This document shows, one piece after another, positions 1 to 8,217 of a stretch of DNA of 38,534 nt. A program made the position numbers and the translations under genes. The stretch is from Chrysochromulina tobinii. Lineage: Eukaryota; Haptophyta; Prymnesiales; Chrysochromulinaceae. Every line of letters begins with the position of its first letter. The stretch's first letter is position 1. Location of the stretch: positions 1 through 38,534 of the forward strand of contig JWZX01002673.1 in the NCBI GenBank assembly GCA_001275005.1, written 5' to 3'. The notes under the pieces were generated by a model. It was not told where the DNA came from. It made no database searches and worked only from the letters and a program-made list of their open reading frames with translations.

Positions 1-1
1 A

Positions 2-1936
2 AAAGTCCTGCGGCGCTGCGGCGCTGCGGCGGTGAAGCTCGCCGAGGCCGGCCTCAAGCAGCCCACGTCAGCCACGAGCAAGGTCGTGCCAGCAGAAACA
101 ATCAAGGCGCTCGACGCGCATCGCGCTGCTGAGCATGCAAACGGAGGCAAATCTGCGTGGACGACAGCCGAGGACATCGCACTTCTGGAGCTGCACGCGG
201 GAGACTTGCCGATGTCGACACATCATCCAGCCCTCGTCAACCGATCTCGCAGTGCACGCCAAAATCGGATGCTCCTATTGCAAAAGCACGTGGGTGGGCT
301 CGTGCGAGCCACCTTCTCCAAGTCGATCACCAACCAAGCAGGCCCGCTCCTCAACCTGCACTACGGCCTATGGACTCGTCTCTCTCCGGACCTCGCCCTG
401 CCCGAAAATGCTCAGGTGGACTGGCTGAATGGCGTCGCTCGCGCCCCTGCCGCGTGGGACTTGCAGCTCGACCCAGATGCCATCGTGCTCTTCGATGCCG
501 CGCGTGATGAATGGATCGATCTCGACGCGTCCGACCTCTTCATGCTGCCCGACGTTCGGCGAACCATGACGCTCCACCAGATCATGAATCACGTCGAAAA
601 CTGGATGCAAACTAAAGCGTCGCCCGGGCTGCCCGAGCGCATCAACTTCGACGATCTGCGCTTCGCATTCCTTCCATCAGACCTGAAGCAGCCATCACCG
701 TTCGAGGAAGCTGTGGCCGCAGCTGCTCCTACTGAAGGCCAGTCTGTACTCTATCATCGCGCCGACGGGAGCACCGCCCGTGCCAGTGTCAAGACCGTCA
801 ACGTGCCGCCACCGCCACCGCCGCCCGTGGTTGCGCCTCACGCACGGCAGGGACTGCCGATTCGGCACGAAGAGAGCCCGGCGGTCAAGCCGACGACGTT
901 CACCATCGTGGTCGAGGATGGCGCAGAGGTCTGCACAGTGCGTGAGCGCCTGTCGCTCGACGTCTCGGCACGGGCTCAAGGCCAAGGTGCGACCTCGACC
1001 TCGAGCTTGCTGCCGTACGACAATGTGACGTTCCCAGATCCGAATAGCACCATCGAAGCTGTCGACCTCTACAACCAAAAACGCCGTCTCATCGTCACCA
1101 ACGTGCGCAACTTCAATTCCGGAGACCGAGACGTGCGCAACTACTGGGCGGAGCGACGGCGCAATGCAGAGCACGTCCACAACGCCCGGCCTCGTGCTGT
1201 CGAGCACCTCACGATGCTCAACAACCTTACGGCTCAGGATCACAATCACGGGGTCGACACGCATCTTCCAAATGAGGCCTCTGTCTGGGCAAAGCTCTCG
1301 AGGTACGCAACCTCGATCGCGGAGCCCATGACGTGTGTGTGCTTCCAGTGCGGCATGGTCAATCACCGCTCCAACACGCACGTCATCACGGTCCGAAATG
1401 TGACGAGGCCACGTGACTGCCGTGCGTATCGCGTCTTCCGATACTACATTCGCCGCCTTCAACGCAAGGAGCGCGAGCGCATCGGCGACGACGTCGATGG
1501 CAACGACGTGAACAGCAGCGTCTTCCTGTGCAACCCGTGCGACGACGCGGTCCTCGGTGCGAACGTCTACGCCTGCACCGCGTGCAAGACGGCGTGCGCG
1601 CGCAAGGACGCTGAGGGCAAACGCTTCTACGCGCAGTGCACCGGCGCCGAGCTCGACCTCTTCGACGGCTTCGATGAGGAGGATCACTACGTGAGCAACG
1701 GCATCGGTGAGCGTCAAGCGCCAGAGTACCGGAAGCTCTCCGTGCACGACCGGCTCGCTCTCAGTGTGCTCAACATGGGCGACGCGCTCTTCAAGGCGTA
1801 CGGAGGCGCCGGCTACACCCACTCCGCCGGCGGCGGGCTGCTTCAGCCCCAGGACTTCCACGGCATGGCCGCGCTCCTCGTCGAGGCACGCCCCAGTCGC
1901 GACGTCGGACCCGCGATTCTAATCAATTCGAATTGA
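2..1936 (+). CDS. 5'-truncated ORF, possible Helitron-type transposon N-terminal protein
   Basis: The frame is open to the window edge and the first candidate codon at 32 is only GTG, so the gene is 5'-partial (at least 644 codons). Near the start a Myb/SANT-like stretch is visible (W-T-x-A-E-D). A Pro run lies near residue 260 and Cys pairs follow near residues 440 and 510-530 (CxCFQC, CNPC, CTACKTAC), plausibly zinc-binding. The last 60 residues run Leu-Ser-x-x-Asp-Arg ... GGAGY ... QPQDFHGMAALL. That layout (Cys knot, then a leucine-rich stretch, then GGQ/GY and a PQD) recalls the region before the Rep/helicase domain in Helitron proteins. This is recalled family layout, not an alignment. 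No Rep (HUH) or helicase domain follows: the ORF stops at 1934-1936 and chorismate synthase begins 150 bp later. It may be a truncated transposon copy or a host gene of unknown role. The gene identity is uncertain; its coding nature is fairly sure from length and codon bias. Confidence 0.45.
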   Translation, partial: KVLRRCGAAAVKLAEAGLKQPTSATSKVVPAETIKALDAHRAAEHANGGKSAWTTAEDIALLELHAGDLPMSTHHPALVNRSRSARQNRMLLLQKHVGGLVRATFSKSITNQAGPLLNLHYGLWTRLSPDLALPENAQVDWLNGVARAPAAWDLQLDPDAIVLFDAARDEWIDLDASDLFMLPDVRRTMTLHQIMNHVENWMQTKASPGLPERINFDDLRFAFLPSDLKQPSPFEEAVAAAAPTEGQSVLYHRADGSTARASVKTVNVPPPPPPPVVAPHARQGLPIRHEESPAVKPTTFTIVVEDGAEVCTVRERLSLDVSARAQGQGATSTSSLLPYDNVTFPDPNSTIEAVDLYNQKRRLIVTNVRNFNSGDRDVRNYWAERRRNAEHVHNARPRAVEHLTMLNNLTAQDHNHGVDTHLPNEASVWAKLSRYATSIAEPMTCVCFQCGMVNHRSNTHVITVRNVTRPRDCRAYRVFRYYIRRLQRKERERIGDDVDGNDVNSSVFLCNPCDDAVLGANVYACTACKTACARKDAEGKRFYAQCTGAELDLFDGFDEEDHYVSNGIGERQAPEYRKLSVHDRLALSVLNMGDALFKAYGGAGYTHSAGGGLLQPQDFHGMAALLVEARPSRDVGPAILINSN

Positions 1937-1965
1937 CGTTCCCTCATTCTGAAATTGTGTGAGGG
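1923..1965. terminator. Perfect 14-bp palindrome plus hairpin at the 3' end of the first ORF
   Basis: Positions 1923-1936 (TCAATTCGAATTGA) are a perfect palindrome that includes the stop codon TGA. Four bases later CCCTCA (1941-1946) pairs with TGAGGG (1960-1965) around a 13-nt loop. Two dyads in 43 bp directly at the end of the ORF suggest an RNA 3'-end signal or the hairpin end of a transposable element. Which of these is not decidable here. Confidence 0.35.
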
Positions 1966-2085
1966 TCCTTCCCGAAGTTCTGCACTTTCGCCGTAACGGC
2001 TCGCCGGAGTTTTCCTATCTCGCCTCCGATCTCTCGTTCACGTGGGCGACCTCCGACCGACGATCACGGACCCCACGAGCCCGCA

Positions 2086-3675
2086 ATGTCAACGTTTGGC
2101 ACCATCTTCCGCGTGACCACGTTTGGCGAGTCGCACTGCAAGGGCGTCGGCGCCATTGTCGACGGCGTGCCGCCTCGGATGTGCGCGCGCGCCGCCACCG
2201 CCTTGATTTCAAGCCTGTCTGAGCCTGGCCGCGCGCCTGCCGCTGAACCGCTACTCGAACACGCGCGCAGGGCACTCACCGAGGCCGATATCCAGCCGCA
2301 GCTCACGCGCCGTCGGCCAGGTCAGAGCCGGCTGACAACGCCGCGCGCCGAAAAAGACCTGGTGACAATCATGTCGGGCACCGAGTTTGGTTTCACGCTG
2401 GGGACGCCGATCGGCCTCTTCGTACCCAACGAGGACCAGCGGCCGGGCGACTACAGCGAGATGGACTCGATCCCGCGGCCGGGCCACGCCGACTTCACCT
2501 ACCAGATTAAATACGGCACGCGTGCCTCGTCGGGCGGCGGCCGCTCGTCAGCGCGCGAGACGATCGGGCGCGTGGCCGCGGGCGCGATCGCGGAGAAGTT
2601 CCTGCTCGAGACGTACGGCACGACCGTGAATTGCTGGGTCAGCTCCATCGGCGACGTCTCGATGCCCGATTCGGCGGTGGCACTCGCGGACGGTGGACGA
2701 GGCTGGACGCGTGAGGAGATCGATACGCACGGTACGCTGTGCATGCTGCGAAACCCGTCGCATTGGCACGTCGTGAGCGAGTCGGAGGAGCCCGACGCGG
2801 CCCAGCGCAAGAAGAAGCAGATGGCCCTCGAGATCGCCTCCGAGGAGGCCTTCCTCGCGCAGTACAATGGCGGACCAGAGGCGCTTGCTGCCCTGGCCGC
2901 TGTGCCCAGCTACGCCGACCACGAGGGCAAGCTGTACAATCATGCTGGCGTGGAGGTTGTGGCGCCGATCAACCTGGCGGCGTGGCAGACGGACGAGTTA
3001 CTCCCGCTCCGCTGTCCGCACCCGCCCACATGCTGCCGCATGGCTACGCTCATCCGCCAAGTGAAGAGTGAGCAGGATTCGATCGGTGGCACTGTCGCGT
3101 GCGTCTGCCGTGACGTGCCCCCCGCTCTTGGTGAGCCCGTGTTTGACCGCTTAGAGGCGAAACTCGCGCATGCAATGCTTTCGCTCCCCGCGACCAAGGG
3201 CTTCGAGATCGGCTCGGGCTTCGGAGGCACCGTCATGCGCGGCTCCGTGCACAACGACCCATTCGTGCAGCGGCCGGCCTCTCCCGGCCCGGGGGGGGTC
3301 AAGGAGCCTGCGATCACGACCAAGAAGAACCATGCCGGGGGCACTCTCGGCGGCATCAGCGTGGGGACGGACATCTACTTCCGGGTGGCGGTGAAGCCCG
3401 TCTCCACCATCGGGCGCGCCCAGATGACGTCCTCGTACGGCGGAGACGACGTCGTTCTCGAGGCCAAAGGGCGCCATGACCCTTGTGTGCTTCCGCGCAC
3501 GCCGCCTCTCGTCGAGGCCATGGCAGCACTTGTGCTCATCGACGCGGCACTGATGCAGCGCACGCGCCTGGGCGGGAGCGAGACCATCCGAGACGACGCG
3601 CGCACCAACTTCAACCCTCGCGCGGCCAACGGACACGCGGACTCCTCTGCGAGCAAGAGGCCGCGCAATGCTTAA
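2086..3675 (+). CDS. aroC: Chorismate synthase
   Basis: Last enzyme of the shikimate pathway: converts 5-enolpyruvylshikimate-3-phosphate to chorismate using reduced FMN. Family signatures are clear: FGESH at residues 13-17 with the conserved His, DIQPQL...RRRPGQS, RASSGGGRSSARET near 146-159, DSIGG, LAHAMLS, KGFEIGSGF and GRHDP at 462-466 with Arg463 and His464. The ORF is 529 residues against about 360-380 in bacteria and yeast. Two insertions explain this. Residues 32-62 interrupt the conserved DGVPP...LTEADIQPQL and coincide with a 90-nt GT-AG segment, so they are probably a retained-frame intron. Residues about 221-306, before RCPHPP, are codon-biased like the rest and look like a true protist-type insertion. 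Spliced length would be 499. ATG at 2086 is preceded by open frame back to a TGA at 1960 without another ATG. No plastid leader is obvious, so an upstream exon or a cytosolic location is possible. Confidence 0.95.
   Translation: MSTFGTIFRVTTFGESHCKGVGAIVDGVPPRMCARAATALISSLSEPGRAPAAEPLLEHARRALTEADIQPQLTRRRPGQSRLTTPRAEKDLVTIMSGTEFGFTLGTPIGLFVPNEDQRPGDYSEMDSIPRPGHADFTYQIKYGTRASSGGGRSSARETIGRVAAGAIAEKFLLETYGTTVNCWVSSIGDVSMPDSAVALADGGRGWTREEIDTHGTLCMLRNPSHWHVVSESEEPDAAQRKKKQMALEIASEEAFLAQYNGGPEALAALAAVPSYADHEGKLYNHAGVEVVAPINLAAWQTDELLPLRCPHPPTCCRMATLIRQVKSEQDSIGGTVACVCRDVPPALGEPVFDRLEAKLAHAMLSLPATKGFEIGSGFGGTVMRGSVHNDPFVQRPASPGPGGVKEPAITTKKNHAGGTLGGISVGTDIYFRVAVKPVSTIGRAQMTSSYGGDDVVLEAKGRHDPCVLPRTPPLVEAMAALVLIDAALMQRTRLGGSETIRDDARTNFNPRAANGHADSSASKRPRNA
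2181..2270 (+). other. Predicted 90-nt in-frame (3n) intron within chorismate synthase
   Basis: The segment begins GTGCGC and ends CGCGCAG, has no in-frame stop and a length divisible by three. Removing it joins ...DGVPPRM to ALTEADIQPQL, which restores the uninterrupted block conserved across chorismate synthases. The exon junction splits a Met codon (AT|G). The encoded 30 residues, if translated, have no counterpart in the family. Inference from the family pattern and splice dinucleotides; transcript data would settle it. Confidence 0.65.
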
Positions 3676-4328
3676 GGCACCCCCTGGCATCGGTCGGGGC
3701 GCCGACGTGAGCATGGCTGCCCGTCGCCCCGTTGTGATGATGAGCAGCTGAGCGCGCGCGGTGTTGTACGGACAGTCGATGTCCTCGGGGAGCGAGACAT
3801 CCTCTCCCCGCCGGGTTGGGACGAGAGAGGTGCGGACAGCGAGAGAGGGGCGACACCCTGTGAGCGCGCATGGAGGCGCGGGAGTCGGTAGACAGCGCTC
3901 AGCGGAGAGGCGAGCGCAGTGAGGCGAACAGGCGTGAGTCGTGACGCCGCACCCGCGCAGAGTACCCAGCATCCATGTTATTATGTTACTGGCTGTGTGG
4001 TTTTCGCCGTTCGTCAACAAAAGACTGCGGATTCTCAATCCGTCATGATTGATATATGTTAAGGTACCTTAATGCGGTTATTTCGATTTTGCGTATATTT
4101 CGAGATCGCGGGAAAACAACTAGAGAACTAGGAGCGTACTAGCCGCGACGCCGGCGAACGGCGCCGGTGTCACTTGTGGGATATCATGATGATCGGATCA
4201 TGCGATGCTTCATAATTCAGGGACCCCGCCAATTGGTAGGTAGCTTGTTCAGTTACAAATCTCTCTCTCTCATCGTTCGTGGCTCTCCGTACTCCGACTA
4301 GGCCGCGCACGTGGGTGCTGACGTGATT
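3676..4328. other. Convergent intergenic spacer with a 10-bp hairpin
   Basis: This is the 3' spacer between chorismate synthase (plus) and the EGF protein (minus). The half near 3680-3950 is GC-rich; 3965-4280 is AT-rich and ends in a CT run at 4261-4270. GACGCCGGCG (4147-4156) pairs with GCCGGTGTC-containing sequence at 4162-4171 (10 bp with one G-T pair, 5-nt loop), a likely 3'-end structure. I see no gene in it; overlapping ORFs are antisense shadows. Confidence 0.5.
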
Positions 4329-7300
4329 TTAAGGTGCAGCCGGTGGCGGCGGTCCGCTCGGCACGTATAGCTCGGCTCGCTGGTAAGGATCAGGGACCGA
4401 GCAGTCGGTGCCAGCCCAGCCCCGGTGGCATCGGCACTGGGCGAAGCCAGCTTCGTCAGCTTCGTCAGCTTCGTCGCCTTCCTCGATGGCCTCGCCGAGG
4501 GCACGCGCCGGCTGCTCACAACTGCCGTGCACGCATCCACCTACGCACTTGAGCATCGAGCAGTCGACGCCCGTCCACCCCGCATCGCAGCTGCACCCAC
4601 CGTGCTCACACCAGCCATGTGTGCCGCAGCCCGACGCCGCGCACTCGCGGTGCTGGCACCACTCGCCATACCAGTCGGCCTCGCACACGCACACGCCGCG
4701 GGACGCATCGCAGGCACCGTGGCCGTTACATCCATGCATGCATCGGAGCTCGGCGCGGCAGCGCGAGCCCACTGACGTGACCCGGCGCGCCGACGAGGCT
4801 GGCACGAGGCCAGCGGCCGCGCCGGCCGCGCTCGCGTTGGCTTCCATGCTCGCATCAGTGGTCATCGCCCTCGAGACGGCGGTGTAGTCGGCGATCTGAG
4901 GCCGGGACTCGGTGGTGTCGTCGCACTCGCAGGCACCACCGAGGCAGCGTCCTCGTGCCGAGCACGGCGGCGCACTTGCATCGATCGGAGCGCACGTCGC
5001 ATGCTCGCATGCAGCGCCCGACCATCCGGGCGCGCACACGCACGCGCCCGTGAGTGCGTCGCAGCTGCCGTGGTTGCTGCACCCAGAGGCGCAGCGCACG
5101 GCGTTCTCGCATGCCTCTCCCGCGAAGTACGGGTCGCATAGACAGCTGCCGTGTACGCACGTGCCGTGGCCGTGGCAGTTGGATGGGCACGCCTTGTCAG
5201 CGCAGCCAGGGCCAGTCCAGCCGGCAGCACACACGCACACGCGCCGCTCCACGTCGCAATGGGCGCGCTCGGCGTGGCAACCCTGGAGGGGGCCGCCGCC
5301 CGCGCGCATCGCCGTTGTGGTGAGCAGCGGCGCGAGCGCGAGCGAGGAGCTGTGATTGAGCATCGTCAGCTGCAGGCGCGCGGTACGGTCCCCAGGACAC
5401 GCTGGGGTCGCGCAGGACGGTCCGTCCCATCCCGGATTGCACACGCACTCACCGGCGGCCGTGCAGTCGCCTCGCCCGTGGCAGTCGTGTTCGCACGCGC
5501 GCTGCGCGCAGTCGGCACCTCGCCAGCCTGCCTGGCAGATGCATAGGCCAGCGCGACGATCTGGAGGCTGCACGCAGTCACCATGGCCAGAGCAGTTGTG
5601 CGCGCACAAGGCCGCCTCACACGTGGGTCCCCCATACGGCGGCTCACACGCGCAGCGCGCGAGCCGGTTCCCAACGTCCACGAGGCACGCGCCACGGCCG
5701 GAGCAGGCACTCGGTGTCCCGAGGCAAGCGGGGCGCTCGCATGCAAGGCCGCGCCATCCGGGCAGGCAGCGGCAGCGGCCGATCGCGCGATCGCACGTGC
5801 CGTGGGTGGAACCACCGCAGGTCGCTTCTGGTTCGGGCGAGAGAGGATCGCGCGGGCACTGCCGGTCGGCGCAGTCGACGCCGGTCCACCCCGGCCAGCA
5901 CTCGCACGTGCCATCTGACATGCACACCCCATGCTGCGAGCAGGCCCGTGGGCACGTCGGCAGCTCGCATTGCTCGCCTGTCCACCCAAGATCGCAACGG
6001 CAGCGCGCGGGAAACGCGGTGACGACGATGGGCGTGCGGCTCGCGGCCACGGCCGCGGCGGCGTCGTACGCCGGCGAGCGCCAGTCCATCCGCCAGCCGC
6101 GCGCCGCCTCGGGCAGCTCGCACACGCCGTGGCCCGAGCAATTGGTCTCGCACAGTCGTATCGAGCAATCCGCGCCTCCGAAGCCGGCGTGACACTCACA
6201 ACGACCCAGGGCAGCGCACACGCCGCGCTTGGAACATCCATTGGGGCAGAGCACCTCGGCACAGTCGGCGCCGCCGCGCCCCGCCACGCACAGGCACGTG
6301 CCACCCGCGCACGCGCCAAACGGCGGCGAGCAGTCGGACGTGCACTCGCGCTCGCACGCGCGGCCGCGTGTGAGCGCTGAGCTATACCCCAGATCGCACC
6401 GGCAGAGGCCCTCGACGCAGATGCCGTGCGGTCCGCATGCCGACGGTTCGCCGGGTGCGGCCGGCGCGCATGCGATCAAGTCGCATGCGTCGCCATGCCA
6501 CCCTTTCTCGCACACGCACCCGGCGCCGCCGAAGGGGTCGCAGGCGCCGTGTACACCACACTGGGAGGCCGTGCACAAGGAGGGCGAAGGAGCGGCCGCG
6601 GCCGCGCTCACGTCCGCGAGTGCAGGCGTCGCAAGCCCGCAATTCTCACCGACGAAGCCCTTGGCGCACGCGCATACGGCCGGGGTAGCGCCGGCGCCGG
6701 CGCCGGCGCCTCCGACACACAGGCCACGTCCGAGGCTTGCCCAGCACTCATCAGGGCAGCCTACACTCTCCGAGCAGTTGTCGCCGCGCCAGCCGCCTGC
6801 ACACTCGCATAGGCCGCGGACGCACCGGCCGTGGCCAGAACATCCGGCGGGGCACTGCGCCGTCTCGCACGCGGCGCCCGCCCAGCCACCGAAGCATATA
6901 CACGTGCCGCGCACGCACCGTCCGTGGCCTCCGCATCCCTCGACACCGCAGCCACGCTCGGCGCAGTTGGCGCCCGTCCAGCCGGCCGCGCAACGGCACG
7001 CGCCGTCGACGCACGTGCCGTGTGCGCCACAGCCGCCCGCGCAGCCCTCGCGCACCTCGCACGCCGCGCCGTCATACCCCGCGTAGCACTTGCACGTCGG
7101 AGTATAGTTGTTGATGGGCCCCGGAGGCAGGCAATGGCCGCGCTGCGAGCACGGCGGTGAACCCGGGCATGCCGGTAGATCGCATCGGTCACCCGACCAG
7201 CCGCCGGTGCAGAAGCAGGTGCCCGAGGGCGTGCACACGCCGTGCACACACCCGGCCGGGCAGTCGCGCTCGTCGCAGCGCGCTCCCTTCCAGCCCGAGG

Positions 7301-8039
7301 CACAGGCGCACGTGCCGTTGGCGGCGCAAAACCCCCGCGGCCATCCACACGCGGTATCGACGCACAGAGGGGCGGGCTGGTCGCACCGCTCGCCGGCCCA
7401 GGCGTGTGCGCACACGCACACGCCGCCTGCGCACGTGCCGTGCGGGCCGCACTCGACCGCGCATGCCAGGCCGTCGCATGCTTCGCCCATCCAGCCGGCC
7501 CAGCACTTGCAGTGGCCATCGGGCAGGCAGTCGCCATGCGCGCTGCAGTCGCGCGGACACGAGGCGACAGAGCAATCGAGGGAGAGCCAGCCGTCGTTGC
7601 ACTTGCACACGTTGTGTTCGCACGTGCCGTGGCCTGAGCAGTCGTTGGGGCACGCCGGCTCGGCGCACGACGGGCCGCTCCAGAGCAAGCCGCAGGCGCA
7701 CGTGCCGTTGATGCAGGTGCCATGGCCGCTGCATCCGGTGGGGCACGTGCGCTCGGCACATGCGGCACCCACGTAGCCTGCCGGACACTCGCACAGGTCG
7801 GGCGCCTTACACGTGCCGCCATTCTCACACACTGGAGAGCACACGGGGACTGAGCAGTCGCTGCCCTGCCAACCGGCGTCACACTGGCAGCCAAAGAGGT
7901 TGTGCCACACGCTCAGAGTGCCGTGGCCCGAGCAATGAATTCCCGAGCTGGGCGCCGCCGCTGCCGCCCAATGGATGAACAGTAGGAGGCGAACAGGGGA
8001 GGCCAGAGGCGTCGAGGCTCCTCTCGCACCGCGCAGCAT
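4329..8039 (-). CDS. Secreted tenascin-type EGF-repeat protein (about 30 modules)
   Basis: A 1236-residue, single-exon protein. The start is placed at ATG 8039 because the frame upstream offers only a GTG (8054). An N-terminal hydrophobic segment (residues about 13-28) ending in Ala-rich sequence acts as a signal peptide. The rest is almost wholly EGF-like modules of the tenascin or teneurin kind, about 30 residues each, with the repeated core C-x-x-x-C-S-G-H-G-x-C followed by C-x-C-x-x-G-W-x-G-x-x-C. I count about 29-30. One module near residue 905 is expanded by a Ser/Leu/Thr-rich insert and another near 1055 by a longer one. The C-terminus has a DEADEADEA run and a Pro tail with no transmembrane segment or GPI-type tail, so an extracellular or cell-surface matrix protein is likely. 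Ligand and role are unknown. The high density of GCACGTGCCG in this stretch is only the coding of HGTC. Confidence 0.9.
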   Translation of the reverse strand: MLRGARGASTPLASPVRLLLFIHWAAAAAPSSGIHCSGHGTLSVWHNLFGCQCDAGWQGSDCSVPVCSPVCENGGTCKAPDLCECPAGYVGAACAERTCPTGCSGHGTCINGTCACGLLWSGPSCAEPACPNDCSGHGTCEHNVCKCNDGWLSLDCSVASCPRDCSAHGDCLPDGHCKCWAGWMGEACDGLACAVECGPHGTCAGGVCVCAHAWAGERCDQPAPLCVDTACGWPRGFCAANGTCACASGWKGARCDERDCPAGCVHGVCTPSGTCFCTGGWSGDRCDLPACPGSPPCSQRGHCLPPGPINNYTPTCKCYAGYDGAACEVREGCAGGCGAHGTCVDGACRCAAGWTGANCAERGCGVEGCGGHGRCVRGTCICFGGWAGAACETAQCPAGCSGHGRCVRGLCECAGGWRGDNCSESVGCPDECWASLGRGLCVGGAGAGAGATPAVCACAKGFVGENCGLATPALADVSAAAAAPSPSLCTASQCGVHGACDPFGGAGCVCEKGWHGDACDLIACAPAAPGEPSACGPHGICVEGLCRCDLGYSSALTRGRACERECTSDCSPPFGACAGGTCLCVAGRGGADCAEVLCPNGCSKRGVCAALGRCECHAGFGGADCSIRLCETNCSGHGVCELPEAARGWRMDWRSPAYDAAAAVAASRTPIVVTAFPARCRCDLGWTGEQCELPTCPRACSQHGVCMSDGTCECWPGWTGVDCADRQCPRDPLSPEPEATCGGSTHGTCDRAIGRCRCLPGWRGLACERPACLGTPSACSGRGACLVDVGNRLARCACEPPYGGPTCEAALCAHNCSGHGDCVQPPDRRAGLCICQAGWRGADCAQRACEHDCHGRGDCTAAGECVCNPGWDGPSCATPACPGDRTARLQLTMLNHSSSLALAPLLTTTAMRAGGGPLQGCHAERAHCDVERRVCVCAAGWTGPGCADKACPSNCHGHGTCVHGSCLCDPYFAGEACENAVRCASGCSNHGSCDALTGACVCAPGWSGAACEHATCAPIDASAPPCSARGRCLGGACECDDTTESRPQIADYTAVSRAMTTDASMEANASAAGAAAGLVPASSARRVTSVGSRCRAELRCMHGCNGHGACDASRGVCVCEADWYGEWCQHRECAASGCGTHGWCEHGGCSCDAGWTGVDCSMLKCVGGCVHGSCEQPARALGEAIEEGDEADEADEAGFAQCRCHRGWAGTDCSVPDPYQRAELYVPSGPPPPAAP

Positions 8040-8217
8040 CCTATCCAAACACACGGGACCCTTCGTGTTTCGTCAGAACTTCGCGCCGGAAATCCTCGAA
8101 CCTAATTCCTACCATAGTAACCGAGTGGCGGCCGTGCATTCATTCACAGTCAATGTTAATTCGACACCCTGTTCACAGGAGCGTCCGAAACTCCGCATCT
8201 TCGCCAACTTCGTCATC
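8040..8217. promoter_or_regulatory. Bidirectional promoter region (EGF protein / PLD-like)
   Basis: Only 178 bp separate the chosen start codons of two divergent genes. The stretch is less GC-rich than the genes and contains CTTCGCGCCGGAAAT near 8079-8093. A shared promoter is inferred from geometry; no TATA box is evident. Confidence 0.5.

Noticed and set aside
695-1861. 388-residue minus-strand ORF opposite the first gene
   Set aside because: Val/Ala/Arg-rich composition with no domain; it mirrors the codon bias of the plus-strand gene, as expected for antisense of GC-rich coding DNA.
4108-4115. GCGGGAAA, an inverted E2F consensus
   Set aside because: Lies in a convergent 3' spacer, far from any start; shows that such 8-mers arise by chance and limits the weight of single sites.
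6761-7894. 377-residue second minus-strand frame and several plus-strand ORFs inside the EGF gene
   Set aside because: Shadow frames of the Cys-rich repeats; Ala/Arg-rich with no recognisable domains.
4329-8039. Regularly spaced GCACGTGCCGTGG-like repeats resembling a CRISPR-like or regulatory (CACGTG E-box) array
   Set aside because: They fall at the HGTC position of successive EGF modules in one long frame; spacing follows the domain, with no conserved spacers.
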